Shown here: positions 1 to 11,700 of the stretch, piece after piece
Position numbering within the stretch: position 1 is the first letter of the stretch
How the letters are laid out: the number at the start of each line of letters is the position of its first letter
Assembly: GCA_001970955.1 (NCBI GenBank)
Contig: MPUH01000009.1
Span: 121,135-185,134, forward strand
Source: Stentor coeruleus
Taxonomy: Eukaryota; Ciliophora; Heterotrichea; Heterotrichida; Stentoridae
Direction of reading: 5' to 3'
DNA length: 64,000 nucleotides
Made by a program: the position numbers and the translations under genes
The notes under the pieces: model-generated
What the model was told of the DNA's origin: nothing
Database searches by the model: none
Seen by the model: the letters and a program-made list of their open reading frames with translations, nothing else

Positions 1-1989
1 CCAGATACAAAAGCTTTAAAAATCTAATACAAATTTTTAAAATCTAGTTCGTCATAGTTGAATTATAATTATGAGCATATACTCAGTTCAAAAAATAATT
101 AATTTATAGTGCTTATTTAATATAATTAGCTTATAACATAGGACATTTTAAATACATCATTTTAAATTCTATTCTAAAATCTAATTTTAAACAGGTCATG
201 CAAAAAAAAACCCATTAAACTAGAGCTAACTTTTATCTAATTTAGTCTATATTTTCTTAACTTTATTCACTTAAGTAATAAATTCTCTTACCATTTTCTA
301 AATATGTTAACTACTATCTAACTAATCTGATTTGAAATAAATCAACAACTTGTTTAATTCCAATCTGAAATAATACTATGTATTCATATTCCTAAATGCT
401 TTAAGCATAAAACAAGTTTATTCAAAACTCCATTTATATAATTATATTATAATCAAAAAATTGCAATCTATGTCAGAAATTGTTTTATTATAATTTGATA
501 ATTTTTTAGCTATCATGAAGTTTATATAGTAGCTTTTTTTGTTTATATATTGTACTTATTATGTATATAAATGAAAAAAATGCTTATAAATTGAATAAGT
601 AAACTAATAATATTTGATAAAGCTTCATTCAACAGAAAGATAAATATACTCAGTGATTAGTTTCTATGTATATTTGTATATAGTTTGATTTAGAATATAT
701 AGGATTTTATACATAGGCTATAAATAGAAAATAATTTTTCATAGTGATTTATTATCAACTTTTATAGTACAAGGGAAGTTTTGATTATATAATTTAGTGA
801 TTTTCTTAAAGTAATTTAAGATTAAGATCTTTTATGTTATAGTTAAGAGAAAATATATGCTAAACATTAATCATACAAAAAATATTTTTTCTTGTTGTCC
901 CTAAAATAATTACTAAGTTTTCGAAAGTTTTTAGAAATATGATATAATTGATAGGCATAGAATAAATGCATTCGCCAAAAGGTATAATAAATCTATATAT
1001 CCACAAAATACAAAAATAGCTTATGCATCTTGTTAAAGCGCCTATTTTTCCATATCAGAAATATATAAAAATTATCTTATAACTAATATTTTTCTCCTGT
1101 ACTTTAGCATTAAAAATATAAAGCAATTTATCAATGCTCTTTAAAGATAAGAAAATATAAAAGCCTATATTATAGTTATATGCTAAATTCTTCATCAAGT
1201 TTTAAAAAAAATCAATTTTATTCAAACAGTTTATCCTTCATATAAATTTCTTTTAATCTTTGATGATGATTTTCAAGAAAAGATTCGCATATCTCATATA
1301 TTACAAAAGTCTATAAAATTAACAAATCGATAAACTGTGAAATTAGATAAAAATATAATAGTTTATAGTCCTGAGTATAGTAAAAATTTTAACAATTTTT
1401 TTTTATATTCAATATATCATCAAATTTTTCGCCAGCCATAATGAATTGTTAGTCTTTATAATAAAATATGATCTTCAGCATTCTAATAACTTATAATTTT
1501 TTTTTGCTCAGCTAATATTTGTTTGTAAACAGTGTTACTCTAAAAGTTACCTTGTTTTATTTTCAAAGAAGCACTAATAAAAATTCCCTTTAGTCCTTTA
1601 ACCTAAAACAATAGAATTTAATAGAGTACCTTTATTTTCTACTTACTATCTCATTTTTTTTTCAACATTTTGATTCATGATTAGCATTTCTTGTACTTAT
1701 AGCAAAAATACTCTCAAATCCAAACTTTTAATGATTTTTTTTAACTTTATTAGCTTAGAATACACCTATCAAAACACTAAAATTCTATACCCCATATACC
1801 TAAAATTATATAATTCATATAGACTAAGGATTATAGGAACAGTATATCAGTATCTTTTACTTGACAAAAATTCAAAAATCATAACTTTTATATAGTCTAT
1901 CATTTTTATTATAGTCAGATTATGAGTATCAGCATTTTTCATATGTGTGCTTTCATTTCTATGGTGAATTATTAGCCTTTTATATAAAT
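1..1989. other. AT-rich stretch without a recognisable gene
   Basis: Very AT-rich. The only open frame above 60 codons (1677-1895) has no coding-like composition and no paralogue in the window. No tRNA, repeat array or split gene with 15-nt introns could be recognised. Confidence 0.6.
1981..1989 (+). promoter_or_regulatory. TATA-like box abutting start codon (TATATAAAT)
   Basis: TATATAAAT lies directly against the ATG at 1990. The same arrangement is found at 3488-3497 and 12427-12435 before the two paralogues. It may be a promoter or a very short 5' leader; its role is inferred from conservation only. Confidence 0.35.
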
Positions 1990-2289
1990 ATGAGCATCCA
2001 TAATATTCAAGAGAAATCAAATGCAAACCTATTACTAAAGAAGCTAAAAAAAGCAGAAAAAGACCTTATTTATGCTTTTTATTGCCAGGATGATAATGAA
2101 TTCCTAAAAATCTTATCAAAAATCATGAATTTACAAAAAAAATTAACTAAAAGTACTTTTGATCTTTGTATAGAAGTTTTAGAACACTTTAGAGAATCTG
2201 ATATGATTAGAACTGTAGAATCAAGAGTAAGCAGCTTATCAAAAATTAGTAAATATCAAAATTATTTTAATAGAAAACCATATCAGTAA
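1990..2289 (+). CDS. Short member of the MC-Cys lineage-specific family (99 aa)
   Basis: Hypothetical protein of 99 residues. I chose the ATG at 1990 because it sits right after the TATATAAAT box shared with the paralogues; the frame is open from 1945 but only the downstream start aligns. It matches the 104-aa protein at 3498 over almost its full length (KKLKKAEKDLIY, CQDDNEFLK, MNLQKK, KST). It is a charged, probably all-helical segment. Unlike its relatives it begins MSIH rather than MCIH and has lost the N-terminal Cys cluster. It lacks the C-terminal beta-rich half of the 235-aa member at 12436, so it may be a truncated or decaying copy. Function unknown. Confidence 0.55.
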   Translation: MSIHNIQEKSNANLLLKKLKKAEKDLIYAFYCQDDNEFLKILSKIMNLQKKLTKSTFDLCIEVLEHFRESDMIRTVESRVSSLSKISKYQNYFNRKPYQ

Positions 2290-2716
2290 ATAATTCTTAA
2301 AAGTTTTTAGATGCAAAGCTCGACAATATTCTATAGGAAATCATAGCTGAATGTTTTTTCTAATTAAATCATATGATGATAGGTTATAATCATTCTGAGG
2401 ATAAATTTGCTTCATACTTTTTCAAGAAAATGGAAAATGTTCTAACGAAAAGTTATCATCTGATTGTTAATTCGTTCATGGCTATTAGGGATATGATGGT
2501 TAATGTATTTTTGTATTTTTAGTATATAAATATTAGAATATATTTTCTTGTGATTATTTAAAGCTCCTAATATATTTTATGAGAAATTATGCTAAATAAT
2601 TTTCGATCTGCTTTAATATATGATTTCAGTATTATACTAATAATAGCATTCTATTCAATTATAATTTCTAAGATTTTAATTTTCTTTTTGATTATGAATG
2701 CTTGTATTAATTTATT

Positions 2717-2784
2717 ATGTAAATTAAATCAAAAATTAAACAAAAACTCTATGCAAATTAAGTCAAATATTAAACAAAATCTCT
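2717..2784. repeat. Imperfect tandem repeat, 2 x 34 bp
   Basis: Two 34-bp units (2717-2750 and 2751-2784), each beginning ATG(T/C)AAATTAA and ending CTCT, differ at a handful of positions. Non-coding as far as can be seen. Confidence 0.6.
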
Positions 2785-3487
2785 ATGTAAAGAGATTATA
2801 ATTTCATAAATGTCAATTCGATTGAAAATTTTGATTCTGATTATTTAAATAGTTATATAAATAGCAATTATGTTCTATAATCATCCCACTTTATAGGCAA
2901 ACCTAGAACCCAATTTTTCTATCATGGCTTCCCACCATCTCCAAAACTTCCTAAATATGTATCCTATATGAGAATATTAAATTTTTAAGCTTATAAAAAG
3001 CTTTTCCTTCAAATTTAGCTTTAGTTTACATTGAAAATGATTACTTTTTATATTATACTAGAACTGTCACTTATATCTTAGATATACTTAAAATAACTTT
3101 TTATATAGTGAAGACTTCTATTATAATACAATTTTTAGCTATCAAATTCACATTTTCTTTACTTAAAATCCAAAATTACCCTAATTCCATCATTTAGTTA
3201 AGCCTAATTATATATATATTTTTAAACTTCTTATCATAATAATTGTTTAATAATAAGCGAATAAAATAAAATCCTCTATAGAAGCAAAACTGTTTGGATC
3301 TCAAACAATTTTATATATCAAGTTAAGTCTTATCAAAAAATGTTATTCTAAACACTTCTATTTCTAGTTTTTTTAACTTTTTTGATTTTTTTATCAAACT
3401 TTAACCTTATATTTTTCTATCTAAGATACATAAAATCGACATTGTTCTAATATGTGTTTTCATATTTTATGGTGGATTTTTATTCAT

Positions 3488-3497
3488 TTTTATAAAT
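3488..3497 (+). promoter_or_regulatory. TATA-like box abutting start codon (TTTTATAAAT)
   Basis: TTTTATAAAT immediately precedes the ATG at 3498, as in the paralogues at 1990 and 12436. About 45 bp further upstream, AATATGTGTTTTCAT is also similar to the first paralogue's upstream region, so the flank was copied with the gene. Confidence 0.35.
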
Positions 3498-3812
3498 ATG
3501 TGTATCCATATGGCCGATCGTGATTTTCAAGAGAATTCCTGTGTTTGCTTATTATTCAAGAAGTTGAAGAAAGCTGAAAAAGATCTTATTTATTCATATT
3601 ACTGCCAAGATGATAATGAGTTCCTAAAGAAATTAGCAAAGCTCATGAACTTACAAAAAAAAGCTATTAAAAGTACTTATGAGTTATGTATGCAAATATT
3701 AGATCGCTTAAGAGACTCAAATGTTATAAACACTATAGAGGCACGAGTTGAGGACTCATCCAAGATTAGAATTCATCAAAAATACCTAAATAAAAAAATA
3801 AATCAGTTATAA
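3498..3812 (+). CDS. Short member of the MC-Cys lineage-specific family (104 aa)
   Basis: Hypothetical 104-aa protein. It starts MCIH and keeps Cys at positions 2, 15 and 17 of the family pattern C2-C8-C15-C17; position 8 is Arg. A charged helical segment follows (FKKLKKAEKDLIYSYYCQDD, MNLQKK, ELCMQILDRL). It is a close paralogue of the gene at 1990 and aligns with residues 1-75 of the 235-aa protein at 12436. The beta-rich C-terminal half of that longer protein is missing here. The Cys pattern could bind a metal, but nothing in the sequence identifies a function. Confidence 0.65.
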   Translation: MCIHMADRDFQENSCVCLLFKKLKKAEKDLIYSYYCQDDNEFLKKLAKLMNLQKKAIKSTYELCMQILDRLRDSNVINTIEARVEDSSKIRIHQKYLNKKINQL

Positions 3813-4854
3813 ATGAAAAATAAGCTTTTAATATAAAACCATGCATCCAATCAAATAGATTTTAATTATTTTACAATAGAAGCATATTCTGGAGGGTCGA
3901 CATACTTTTCTGAGGATAATATTTATTCATTTTTTTTTCAAGATATAATATATCTAATATTATATGCAAAATGTTATCATCTTATAGGAAAACAAGATTT
4001 AGATATTTAGATATAATTATAAACTTTTATTTTCATTGGTTTTTTATATTAAATTAGATAATTATGCAAGAGTTTGAATGAACTTAGTTAAAATCTAAAA
4101 TTTGATATGATATTTTAACTCAAAGATTAGATTATTACCTTTTTAGAAGCAAAAACTAAAAAAATTATCTCCTGTTGAAATTCAAAAAAAACCCTTAACA
4201 TTACACGACCAAAGACTTCTATTATTTATGAATACATACATTTTGTTTGTCATATGCATTAGTAATAAAATGTTAGAAAAACTATGAAAACTTAGAATTT
4301 ATATTTTAGATTTAAGTTATTCAGAGTCTAAGATATTTTCGATATAAGAAAAAGTACCTAGTGAAAACTGAATAAAAAAGTTGTATTTAGACTTAAATAA
4401 ACAATAAAGATTTGAATTTGTTAGTATATATAGTAAAAATATGATTTATAATTAAATATGTTAACTTAGAAATACATAATTATTTTCTATTCAATTTATA
4501 GCTTTGAGTTATATTTCCAATTTAATACTTATAAAAAAATTACAATTTCTTAATGACAAAATAATAAACTAGATAATTCGAACCTAACTTAAAGTAATTA
4601 TATATATATGCTCATGATATTAAAACCATAGTTTAAGATAATAAAGGAAATGAATTAGATTTCATACCAAGTACAATAAAAGCATATCAAGTTCGATACT
4701 TCAAGAATAGATTTGTTTTTTAATCAGAAAATTATTTAATTTCAAAAATCTTCTAACCTGTTCCTACAATCATCTTAATCAGAATTATATGTATTATATA
4801 TATTATATGTATTATTTTATATGTGATTGATTACTATTGTTAAATATAATATAA
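3813..4854. other. Intergenic, no gene recognised
   Basis: AT-rich, stops in all frames. The first 200 bp resemble the flank after 2289 (see that entry); the rest shows nothing recognisable. Confidence 0.5.
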
Positions 4855-6500
4855 ATACTTCATATTGTATCTGACGATTATACCATTTCTAGGATATTCT
4901 TCAATTTTTACCATAAAAACTTATAAATTTCTTATCGGATAAGCGATTTCTATAAGATTCTAACAATATACTTCTTTTAAAACTTAACAATAGCTTTGAA
5001 TATAATAATAGGGAATATATACTTTAAAAAAAAATAGTAGGGATATAATATAAATGGTTTTTTAAGATTTTAGAGTTGATTGAAGCTACTTTTTTAGCTT
5101 AAGACATAGAGATTTAAGTCACTAAATCTAGAAATAATGAAATGTTAAAGGACAAATTGAAAGGTGCAGTTAAATAATAAAATTTCAAGATTCAATTCAA
5201 AAGATAAAAAATCATTGAATCTTGTATACACAACTCAGAAAATAATATCAATTTATTGTAAGAAAAAACGCAAAAAGTCTAAAAATGATAGTATAAAATT
5301 TGTAGAGAATGATAGGGAAAATACTTTTACAGTAATTACTTCAAAACAAAACAGAAACTTTTTAAAAGAAAATAAAAACATTATAAATACCTGTTGATTT
5401 AGTTTTCAAATATAGATGTAGAACAATAATTCTGATAATAAAGATTTCAGAAAGAAAAAAATTCTGACATAAAAGTTATTAAAAGAATTTGCAAAGCACA
5501 AAGTTTGATTTATGAAGAAATTAGACATTAAGCCTAAATTTGTATATAGTTTGTTAAATCAGTTTGTTAAAATCAGCTTATCAAAAGCAAATAAATGTAT
5601 TAACAAAAACTATAAATTTGTAAAAAGTATAGCACAGATAAAATGATATTGACACTTCATAACTTCTAACAATAAGTCTTAAATAAGCCTTAAATTCTTC
5701 CTTTCAATTAATTAACTTGATCTATGACTTACTTACTAACTAAAAATGCTTATTCTTCGTCTTCTGTAAATCTATTTTTTTTCTCCGGTTTGCTAACATC
5801 AGGTTTTCTAGCTCTAACAACAAAATCTTCAATAATACAAGGTTTTATACTTTCGATTCTTTCAGACAAAACTACAAAGAAAACACTTCCATTTCTGAAA
5901 TGTGAAGTAACTTCATTAACCGCAACTTTCTTAAATATAATAATAGATGTTGATTCTACTTTAATATTTCCTCTAATACATAAATTCCCAGATGTATTTG
6001 TTTCTATAAGCTTTGGTGGGTTTTCTTGAGAATACATTTGTAATTTAAATGTAGTTGGAGTAGGGAGAGTTGCATAGTTATTGTTTGAATCTAATATTCT
6101 AGCATATACAGTAAAGCATCTATCTTTATATGCTGGCTTTGGTATATCATCACAAAGAGAGATAAAATATGAGAAATTATGATTATCACCGCATAAGTGA
6201 AGGAGTAAAGCTTCTTTACTTGTGGTTGAGAATGAAAATATTGTAGTTGAAAGATTTGAGTCTGGGATAGGTTGGGATTGACGAGAAAGTACTTTTTGTT
6301 GAAGCTCATAAGCTTTAGCTAATGCTGATTCAAGTAATGAATTACTATTGGCAACTAAGTTGATTGCATAAAGCATCATTGAGGGTTGTCCAAGATAATG
6401 ATAAATAGGATTACCTTTCATTGCTGAATTTTGAAAACACTTACATTTTCCATCTACTTCATAACAGAAAGGGTTGAAATTACACATTATAAACTATTGG
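4855..6500. repeat. Segmental duplication, copy A
   Basis: Copy A of a roughly 1.6-kb duplicated block; copy B is at about 8337-9925. Similarity runs from CCATTTCTAG (4885; 8369) through AGCAATTTCTATAAG-like and CTTTTTTAGCTTA blocks, then the whole minus-strand gene, and ends just upstream of its start codon (TTAACCAATAG; TTAACCATTAG on the minus strand). Non-coding parts have diverged with many indels while the gene stayed open, which indicates selection on the protein. Confidence 0.65.
5750..6487 (-). CDS. MC-Cys family protein, long form (245 aa)
   Basis: Hypothetical 245-aa protein, closely paralogous to the one at 9169. The N-terminus has Cys at 2, 8, 15 and 17 (MCNFNPFC, CKC), the same spacing as the 12436 protein. 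A helical, variable middle follows (about 30-95). Residues about 120-230 look beta-rich and are the best conserved part (CFTVYARILDSNNNYA, TFKLQMY, ENPPKLIETNTSGNL, SHFRNGSVFFVVL, VVRARKPD). The motif SHFRNGSVFFVVL also aligns with PKFRNKKLFLVI in the 12436 protein. The tail is acidic. The C-terminal half resembles an Ig- or Rel-like beta-sandwich only in general character. Function unknown. Confidence 0.75.
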   Translation of the reverse strand: MCNFNPFCYEVDGKCKCFQNSAMKGNPIYHYLGQPSMMLYAINLVANSNSLLESALAKAYELQQKVLSRQSQPIPDSNLSTTIFSFSTTSKEALLLHLCGDNHNFSYFISLCDDIPKPAYKDRCFTVYARILDSNNNYATLPTPTTFKLQMYSQENPPKLIETNTSGNLCIRGNIKVESTSIIIFKKVAVNEVTSHFRNGSVFFVVLSERIESIKPCIIEDFVVRARKPDVSKPEKKNRFTEDEE

Positions 6501-8336
6501 TTAAGACATTATATATGCCCAAATAATATTTTGGCAGCAATCTAAAAGATGAGTTTATAGATGTATTTACTTAAAAAGACAGCCTATAAACGATTTATAA
6601 TCAGAAAACCTGATATCAATCCTTGATTTAGCTAAGTATTTGCTATATTAATCATTGATAAATTCAGCAACAGCGTTATAACATAACTTTAGTTGTATGT
6701 AGTTCTAATAGTAATCTTATGTACTTTAATTAATAGTAAAGTATCTCTTTCGATATGAGGTATTGTTATAAGCAAATCTGATCAGATTATATACATTTTA
6801 CATAAAAATATTAATGCATCTTTTTATACAAACTTTAATTTTCCTATAGTTAAAATTCAAAAGTAAGGTTTTGGTTTGAGATACTGTAGCATTTAGTTTA
6901 ATAAAAATTAGTATTGGTTTCTCAATTTGTATCATGTTTATAATCATGATGCTTAAGGAAAAAATAGGGTTTACTTATGAATTTTAGGCTTAAAAATCTG
7001 ATCAAGAGATACTTTTATAATATGAATTCTTAAATAAATTGAGCGTTTTTATAAAATACAAGCAAAGCTAATTAGAAGTACTCATGATTTTTATATTCAA
7101 GTACATTAGTATTTTAATTCAGTTATAAGCACTATATAAGCAAGATTATATATTTTTTCTAAATTTAAGAAACCCTAAATACTTCAATCAAATAAACGTC
7201 GCAAACTAAAGTTTTTAAATTATTAAATAAAAAGTTATAGCATAGAAAATTTCAGCAGACAAAAAATTAAACCTTGTATGGTAAATAAGATATAGGCATT
7301 AATATTTAAATATCATAAAATAAACTTTCAAAATAAGAGAGTTAAGTAGTAATATATCAATATAAAAATAGATGTGAAATAGTTTATGAGGGATATTATT
7401 TACTTGACAATAATCAAAAATTTAGAAAATATTTCACTGAAAAATTATCTATAACAATACTCTTTAAAGCCACAAAAAAAGTATTTTTATTATGAGTTTA
7501 CTTATTTATTAACTACATAATCATCTTGAAATATATAAAATTTCATTTTACTAGGGTTAAGCCATATAATATTGATATGTTTTGACTAAAAATTTTTAGA
7601 ATGAATTTTCTATATATAATTATACCCTAGGTAATCAAGCTGTTATTATAATATTTTATGCAATATGTGACTTATTATAATTGGATTTATGATAGAAAAT
7701 TGGTAAATAAATTATCTATAATATTTTAGGCTTAAATATATATTATAATGACTTTAGTAAGGAATTAGGAATAAAAATCTTAGAGACTATTTTATAACTA
7801 ATGCGATAATGCAAATGAAAATCTAAAGTTTTAATTAAATCTAATATATATATTGTATATTTAGCCTGAAGCTAAAATAGTTAGCTTTGAATAATTTAAT
7901 CTTATTCATTTTTAAATATCGATTATTCCTAAGGTTTAATCGATGATAAGGTTTTCTTAATTCATATAAGAACTTGTCTAGGTTCGAAACCTTTTATTAA
8001 TAAATTTATACCTTATCGTTCATTAAAATTAACTTGTTAAATTGGATATTTTCCATTTTTGCATTTCTTGATGAGATTAGAAACTCAAAAGAAAGCACCT
8101 CATGCCTAAAATTAGCCAATTACTTATAAATTCAATTTTTTAATACAGCCAAGTATAATTTTCACATTCTAAACACGATAATATCTCTTAGATAAATTTT
8201 TATTTCTATACGAAATATAATCCAAAAATTTTCTAAATTTTTGAGAATCAGCTATCTTGCTTATGTAAATTTCCAGATTAGAGCATCCTAAACAATTTAT
8301 ATGCTAGATTTATAATTTTACTTATTCAATATGAAA
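6501..8336. other. Intergenic between the two duplicated blocks
   Basis: AT-rich with frequent stops on both strands. No gene, RNA gene or repeat array recognised. A lone GGTTCGAAACC at about 7981 looks like a T-arm but no tRNA can be folded around it. Confidence 0.5.
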
Positions 8337-9925
8337 TACTTTCACTATTGTATTAGAAGTTTGTACCATTTCTAGAAAATTCTTTTATGTATTCCACCAC
8401 ATTTAAAATATTTTCTAGTCAAGTAAGCAATTTCTATAAGTTTTCAAGCAAGAAACTATTCTTAATTCTTTTTACTTTAATATATATTTCCTGAAGAATA
8501 ATTTTTTTCCAGAAAAGAAAGTATATAATATATATGGTATTTTATGATTTGAGAAAGTACCTTTTTAGCTTACAGAACAGAAGATTTAAGCTGTGCAAGT
8601 ATCTAACTTATAAAATAATTGAGGACAAATTTAAAAATAAAGCCCATAAGATTTAATATTCCAGAATCTTGAAAACCTTAATTTTATGAATGAAAGTTAG
8701 GGAAATGTTACTTGAATTTAAGTTTAAAGTCTTGAGGGTGTTGAAATTTCTAGTTTAAATTTTTGTGGAGTGATGATTAAGTTTTTTTTTTTCATAATAT
8801 TTATGCAAAAGAAAATTTCCAAAGAAGTTTAGAATGCTGAGAACTATCATATTATAAGCTTATAAATGTAGACTTGAGGGAACAATTTTATTTTAAGCAT
8901 TCAGGAAGTAAAAAATTTCGATAAATAGTTGATCAGAAGCTAAATTTATATAAAATAGGAACTTTTGAAAATCATTTTATGCAATTTGAAAAAACTCAGA
9001 TTTTTAGGCTGAGTTACTTATTAACAAACACTGCTAATTTGTGAAGAACATGCTCATACAAACAAAAATTGAAGACTTCAAAATCTCTAACAATATGTCT
9101 TAATAAGCCTTTTGTTCTTCTTTTCTACTTATAAAATGATCTAGAAATTTCTTACTAACTAGAAATAATTATTCCTTGTCTTCTACAGATTTTACCCTTT
9201 TCTCCAGTTTGCCAACATCAGGCTTTCTCGCTCTAACAACAAAATTCTCAATAATCAAAGGTCGTATACTTTGGTTTCCTTCAGGCAAAATGACGAAGAA
9301 AACACTTCCATTTCTGAAATGTGATGTAACTTCATTTACTACTACTTTCTTGAGCATAATAATAGATGTAGATTCTACTTTTATATTCCCTCTTATAGCT
9401 AAATTTCCAGAAGTATTAGTTTCAATTAGCTTAGGAGGGTTTTCTTGAGTGTACATTTGTAATTTAAATGTTGTTGGAGTAATAAGAGATGCATAGTTAT
9501 TATTAGAATCTAATATTCTAGCAAAAACAGTAAAGCATCTATCTTTATAAGCTGGCATTGGTATATCATTACAAAGGGAGAGAGTATAATAAAAAGTAGG
9601 GTTTCCACCGTATAAGTGAAATAGTAAAGCTTCTTTGCTTGTGGTTGAAAATGAAGATACTGTGGCTGGAGTATTTAAGACTGGGGAAATAGCTGCTTGG
9701 TTAGAAGATAATTTTTGATAAAGCTCTCGAGCATCAGCCAATACTTCGTCAAGTATGGAATTGCGATTGGCGACTGAATTGATTAAATAGAGCAATGCTG
9801 AAGGGTGTAATGAGTATCCTGGGTAAGTATATGCAGTGTTATTTTTTATAGCTGAGGCTTGATTGCATTTGCATCTGCCATCTAATTCATGGCAGTGAGG
9901 GTTGAAATTACACATTATAAACTAA
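8337..9925. repeat. Segmental duplication, copy B
   Basis: Partner of the block at 4855-6500; see there. It includes the minus-strand gene at 9169-9915 and its downstream region. The frame open at 5164-5397 in copy A is full of stops here, so that frame is not conserved. Confidence 0.65.
9169..9915 (-). CDS. MC-Cys family protein, long form (248 aa)
   Basis: Paralogue of the 5750-6487 gene, collinear throughout. Cys at 2, 8, 15 and 17 (MCNFNPHC, CKC) is kept, as is the conserved C-terminal region (SSFSTTSKEALLFHLYGG, CFTVFARILDSNNNYA, ENPPKLIETNTSGNLAIRGN, SHFRNGSVFFVIL, FVVRARKPDV). The middle (about 25-90) is the most divergent part. The start is fixed by the aligned MC and the identical GTTTATA upstream. 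Not recognised as any named family; a conserved C-terminal domain with a Cys-rich N-terminal tag is all that can be said. Confidence 0.75.
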   Translation of the reverse strand: MCNFNPHCHELDGRCKCNQASAIKNNTAYTYPGYSLHPSALLYLINSVANRNSILDEVLADARELYQKLSSNQAAISPVLNTPATVSSFSTTSKEALLFHLYGGNPTFYYTLSLCNDIPMPAYKDRCFTVFARILDSNNNYASLITPTTFKLQMYTQENPPKLIETNTSGNLAIRGNIKVESTSIIMLKKVVVNEVTSHFRNGSVFFVILPEGNQSIRPLIIENFVVRARKPDVGKLEKRVKSVEDKE

Positions 9926-11383
9926 TGGTTAAGGTATAAATATATGGCTGAATCATATTTAGTAATTATAATATGATTTTAATAATGTTAATGCTTGTTT
10001 TAAAAACTTCATATTCATTTGGTGAAAAAGAGCATAAAATACGTACTTGTGAGTAAATTTTTTAGCTTTTTTTTGAGTTTTTAACCAATTTCATAGCATG
10101 CATCAAAATATTCAATGAGAAAAGAGTTCGAAAATTCGTAACTAAAATTTATCAATTTAAAAAATAAGCCTTATTGACTGTCAATTATAATATTCCTAAT
10201 TATTCAATATATTTTACGTATAACTGTAAAAAAAAAATTTTATCATTAAAAGGATTGATTTAAACAAGTGCTTGAAATTTTATTGAAATTATTTTTTTTA
10301 TCTGATATATGAGGAAAATATTATGATATTTATAAATGAAACTTTCATCAAATAATGAAAAAATAATATAGTCTATTATAATTAGATGTAATAATATTAA
10401 AGGGAGTATAATTGCCAAAAAGCATATGATATATTTATTAAATAACTGATTCGCTTAAAGCCAATTTAAGTGATGATATTGTAATTAATATAATTAATTC
10501 TATGATAGCAGTGGCGCTTAGTTATATCAAAAATATTTAAATATGAACAATTGTTATAATGAAAACTAGGTATATGCTAAGTACATGCATATATTTTTAA
10601 TTATTAAAATAGATATTTATGATAAGTATTTATAGTTTTGAAGTATAATAGTTTTCTAAATTAATCTATATTTAATTATGATTGCAATCTTATTTACTAC
10701 AACTATTAGTATTTTTTTTGTAAAGTAAAATTTGCCAGTTTGATATTTTGTGAGTTAAGGAAATTTCAATTTATATATATAGTTTAATATCTTATGCTTG
10801 ATAATCAATAAATAAATTATATGTTTAAAATTAGTAAAGTATTTAGTATTGCAATTTTGTTATTGGATTTATAATTTTTTCAAAAGAAAACATAAGTTAT
10901 ATTAAAAAAATTCTATTTACATCTAGGAATAGTTTTGTGTAAGATACTTTGATAAATCATCGTGAAAATATTCAAGAGTTAATGTCGCTTAATAATTATG
11001 AATCAGTAAATAACCTTAATTTTTATTTTGACACAATTTTTTTTCAAGAATACCGCATTTTTGTCTTTCCTTGAAATTTCTTTCCCAAAAAATATTTCTT
11101 ATGTTTAGTCCTGATAAAAATTATCCTTAATCCTTATCATAATATCATAACAACCTATATCTTAGAAAAAATCTAATTATTAGAAATACAGTATGTGTTA
11201 TGATATAGAAACTATGAAGCTAAGCTTGTGTCTTATGATAAAATTTAGCATGATAATTTTTGGCTATACAAAGATATTGAAAATACAATTTATTGACTAT
11301 ACTTCATTGTAAGAAACTAAAAAGATGCGATATTGTCTAAATGCTTGATTTCATTTTTTATACCGAAATTTTAGTCTTTATAT
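9926..11383. other. Intergenic, no gene recognised
   Basis: AT-rich, stops in all frames, no RNA gene or repeat array seen. Confidence 0.5.
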
Positions 11384-11700
11384 ATGACAACCACAACGAT
11401 TCTAATGATAGACTTAGTGCATACTTATTGTTAAAAAGTTTTAAAAGCTAGAGAAGCTTCTATATGATTATAAAGCCAAGATGATAATGAATTCCTAAAA
11501 AAATAAGCTAATCTTATAAACTTGCAAATGAAGCTTGAACGAATTACTTATAATTTTATGTGCTCAAGCGATTAAGTATCTTCAAGAATCTAATGTTATA
11601 ATTCCTGAAGATAAAAGACTAGAAAATTATTCTAAAGATTAGGGAAAATCAAGATTACTTAATAAAGTATGATATAAACATTAATTATTAATATATTCCT
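11384..11700 (+). pseudogene. Decayed copy of the MC-Cys short-form gene
   Basis: The block AGCCAAGATGATAATGAATT and the sequence after it (about 11478-11640) align with codons for CQDDNEFLK, then A-LMNLQ, ITY, SSRI and SNVI of the 3498 gene. In-frame stops (for example after the YDNEFLKK equivalent) and frameshifts interrupt it. A candidate original start ATG is at 11384. The copy is plainly non-functional as a protein gene. Confidence 0.6.

Larger units (their letters stand above)
2290..3497. other. Intergenic, possibly decayed 3' part of the upstream family gene
   Basis: No intact gene. Bases about 2380-2475 resemble the region after 3812 (shared TTCTGAGGATAA, TTTTCAAGA and GTTATCATCT blocks). 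The two loci were therefore duplicated beyond the present stop codons, and the sequence may be the eroded second half of a longer gene. Confidence 0.4.

Noticed and set aside
1677-1895. 72-codon open frame
   Set aside because: AT-driven composition, no paralogue, no upstream box.
2589-2801. 70-codon hydrophobic frame
   Set aside because: Ends inside a non-coding 34-bp tandem repeat; composition matches intergenic DNA.
5164-5397. 77-codon open frame, Lys/Asn-rich
   Set aside because: Starts with GTG, and the duplicated copy of this region (about 8630-8860) is interrupted by stops; no selection on the frame.
7970-8000. T-arm-like GGTTCGAAACC suggesting a tRNA
   Set aside because: No acceptor, D-arm or anticodon stem can be placed around it.
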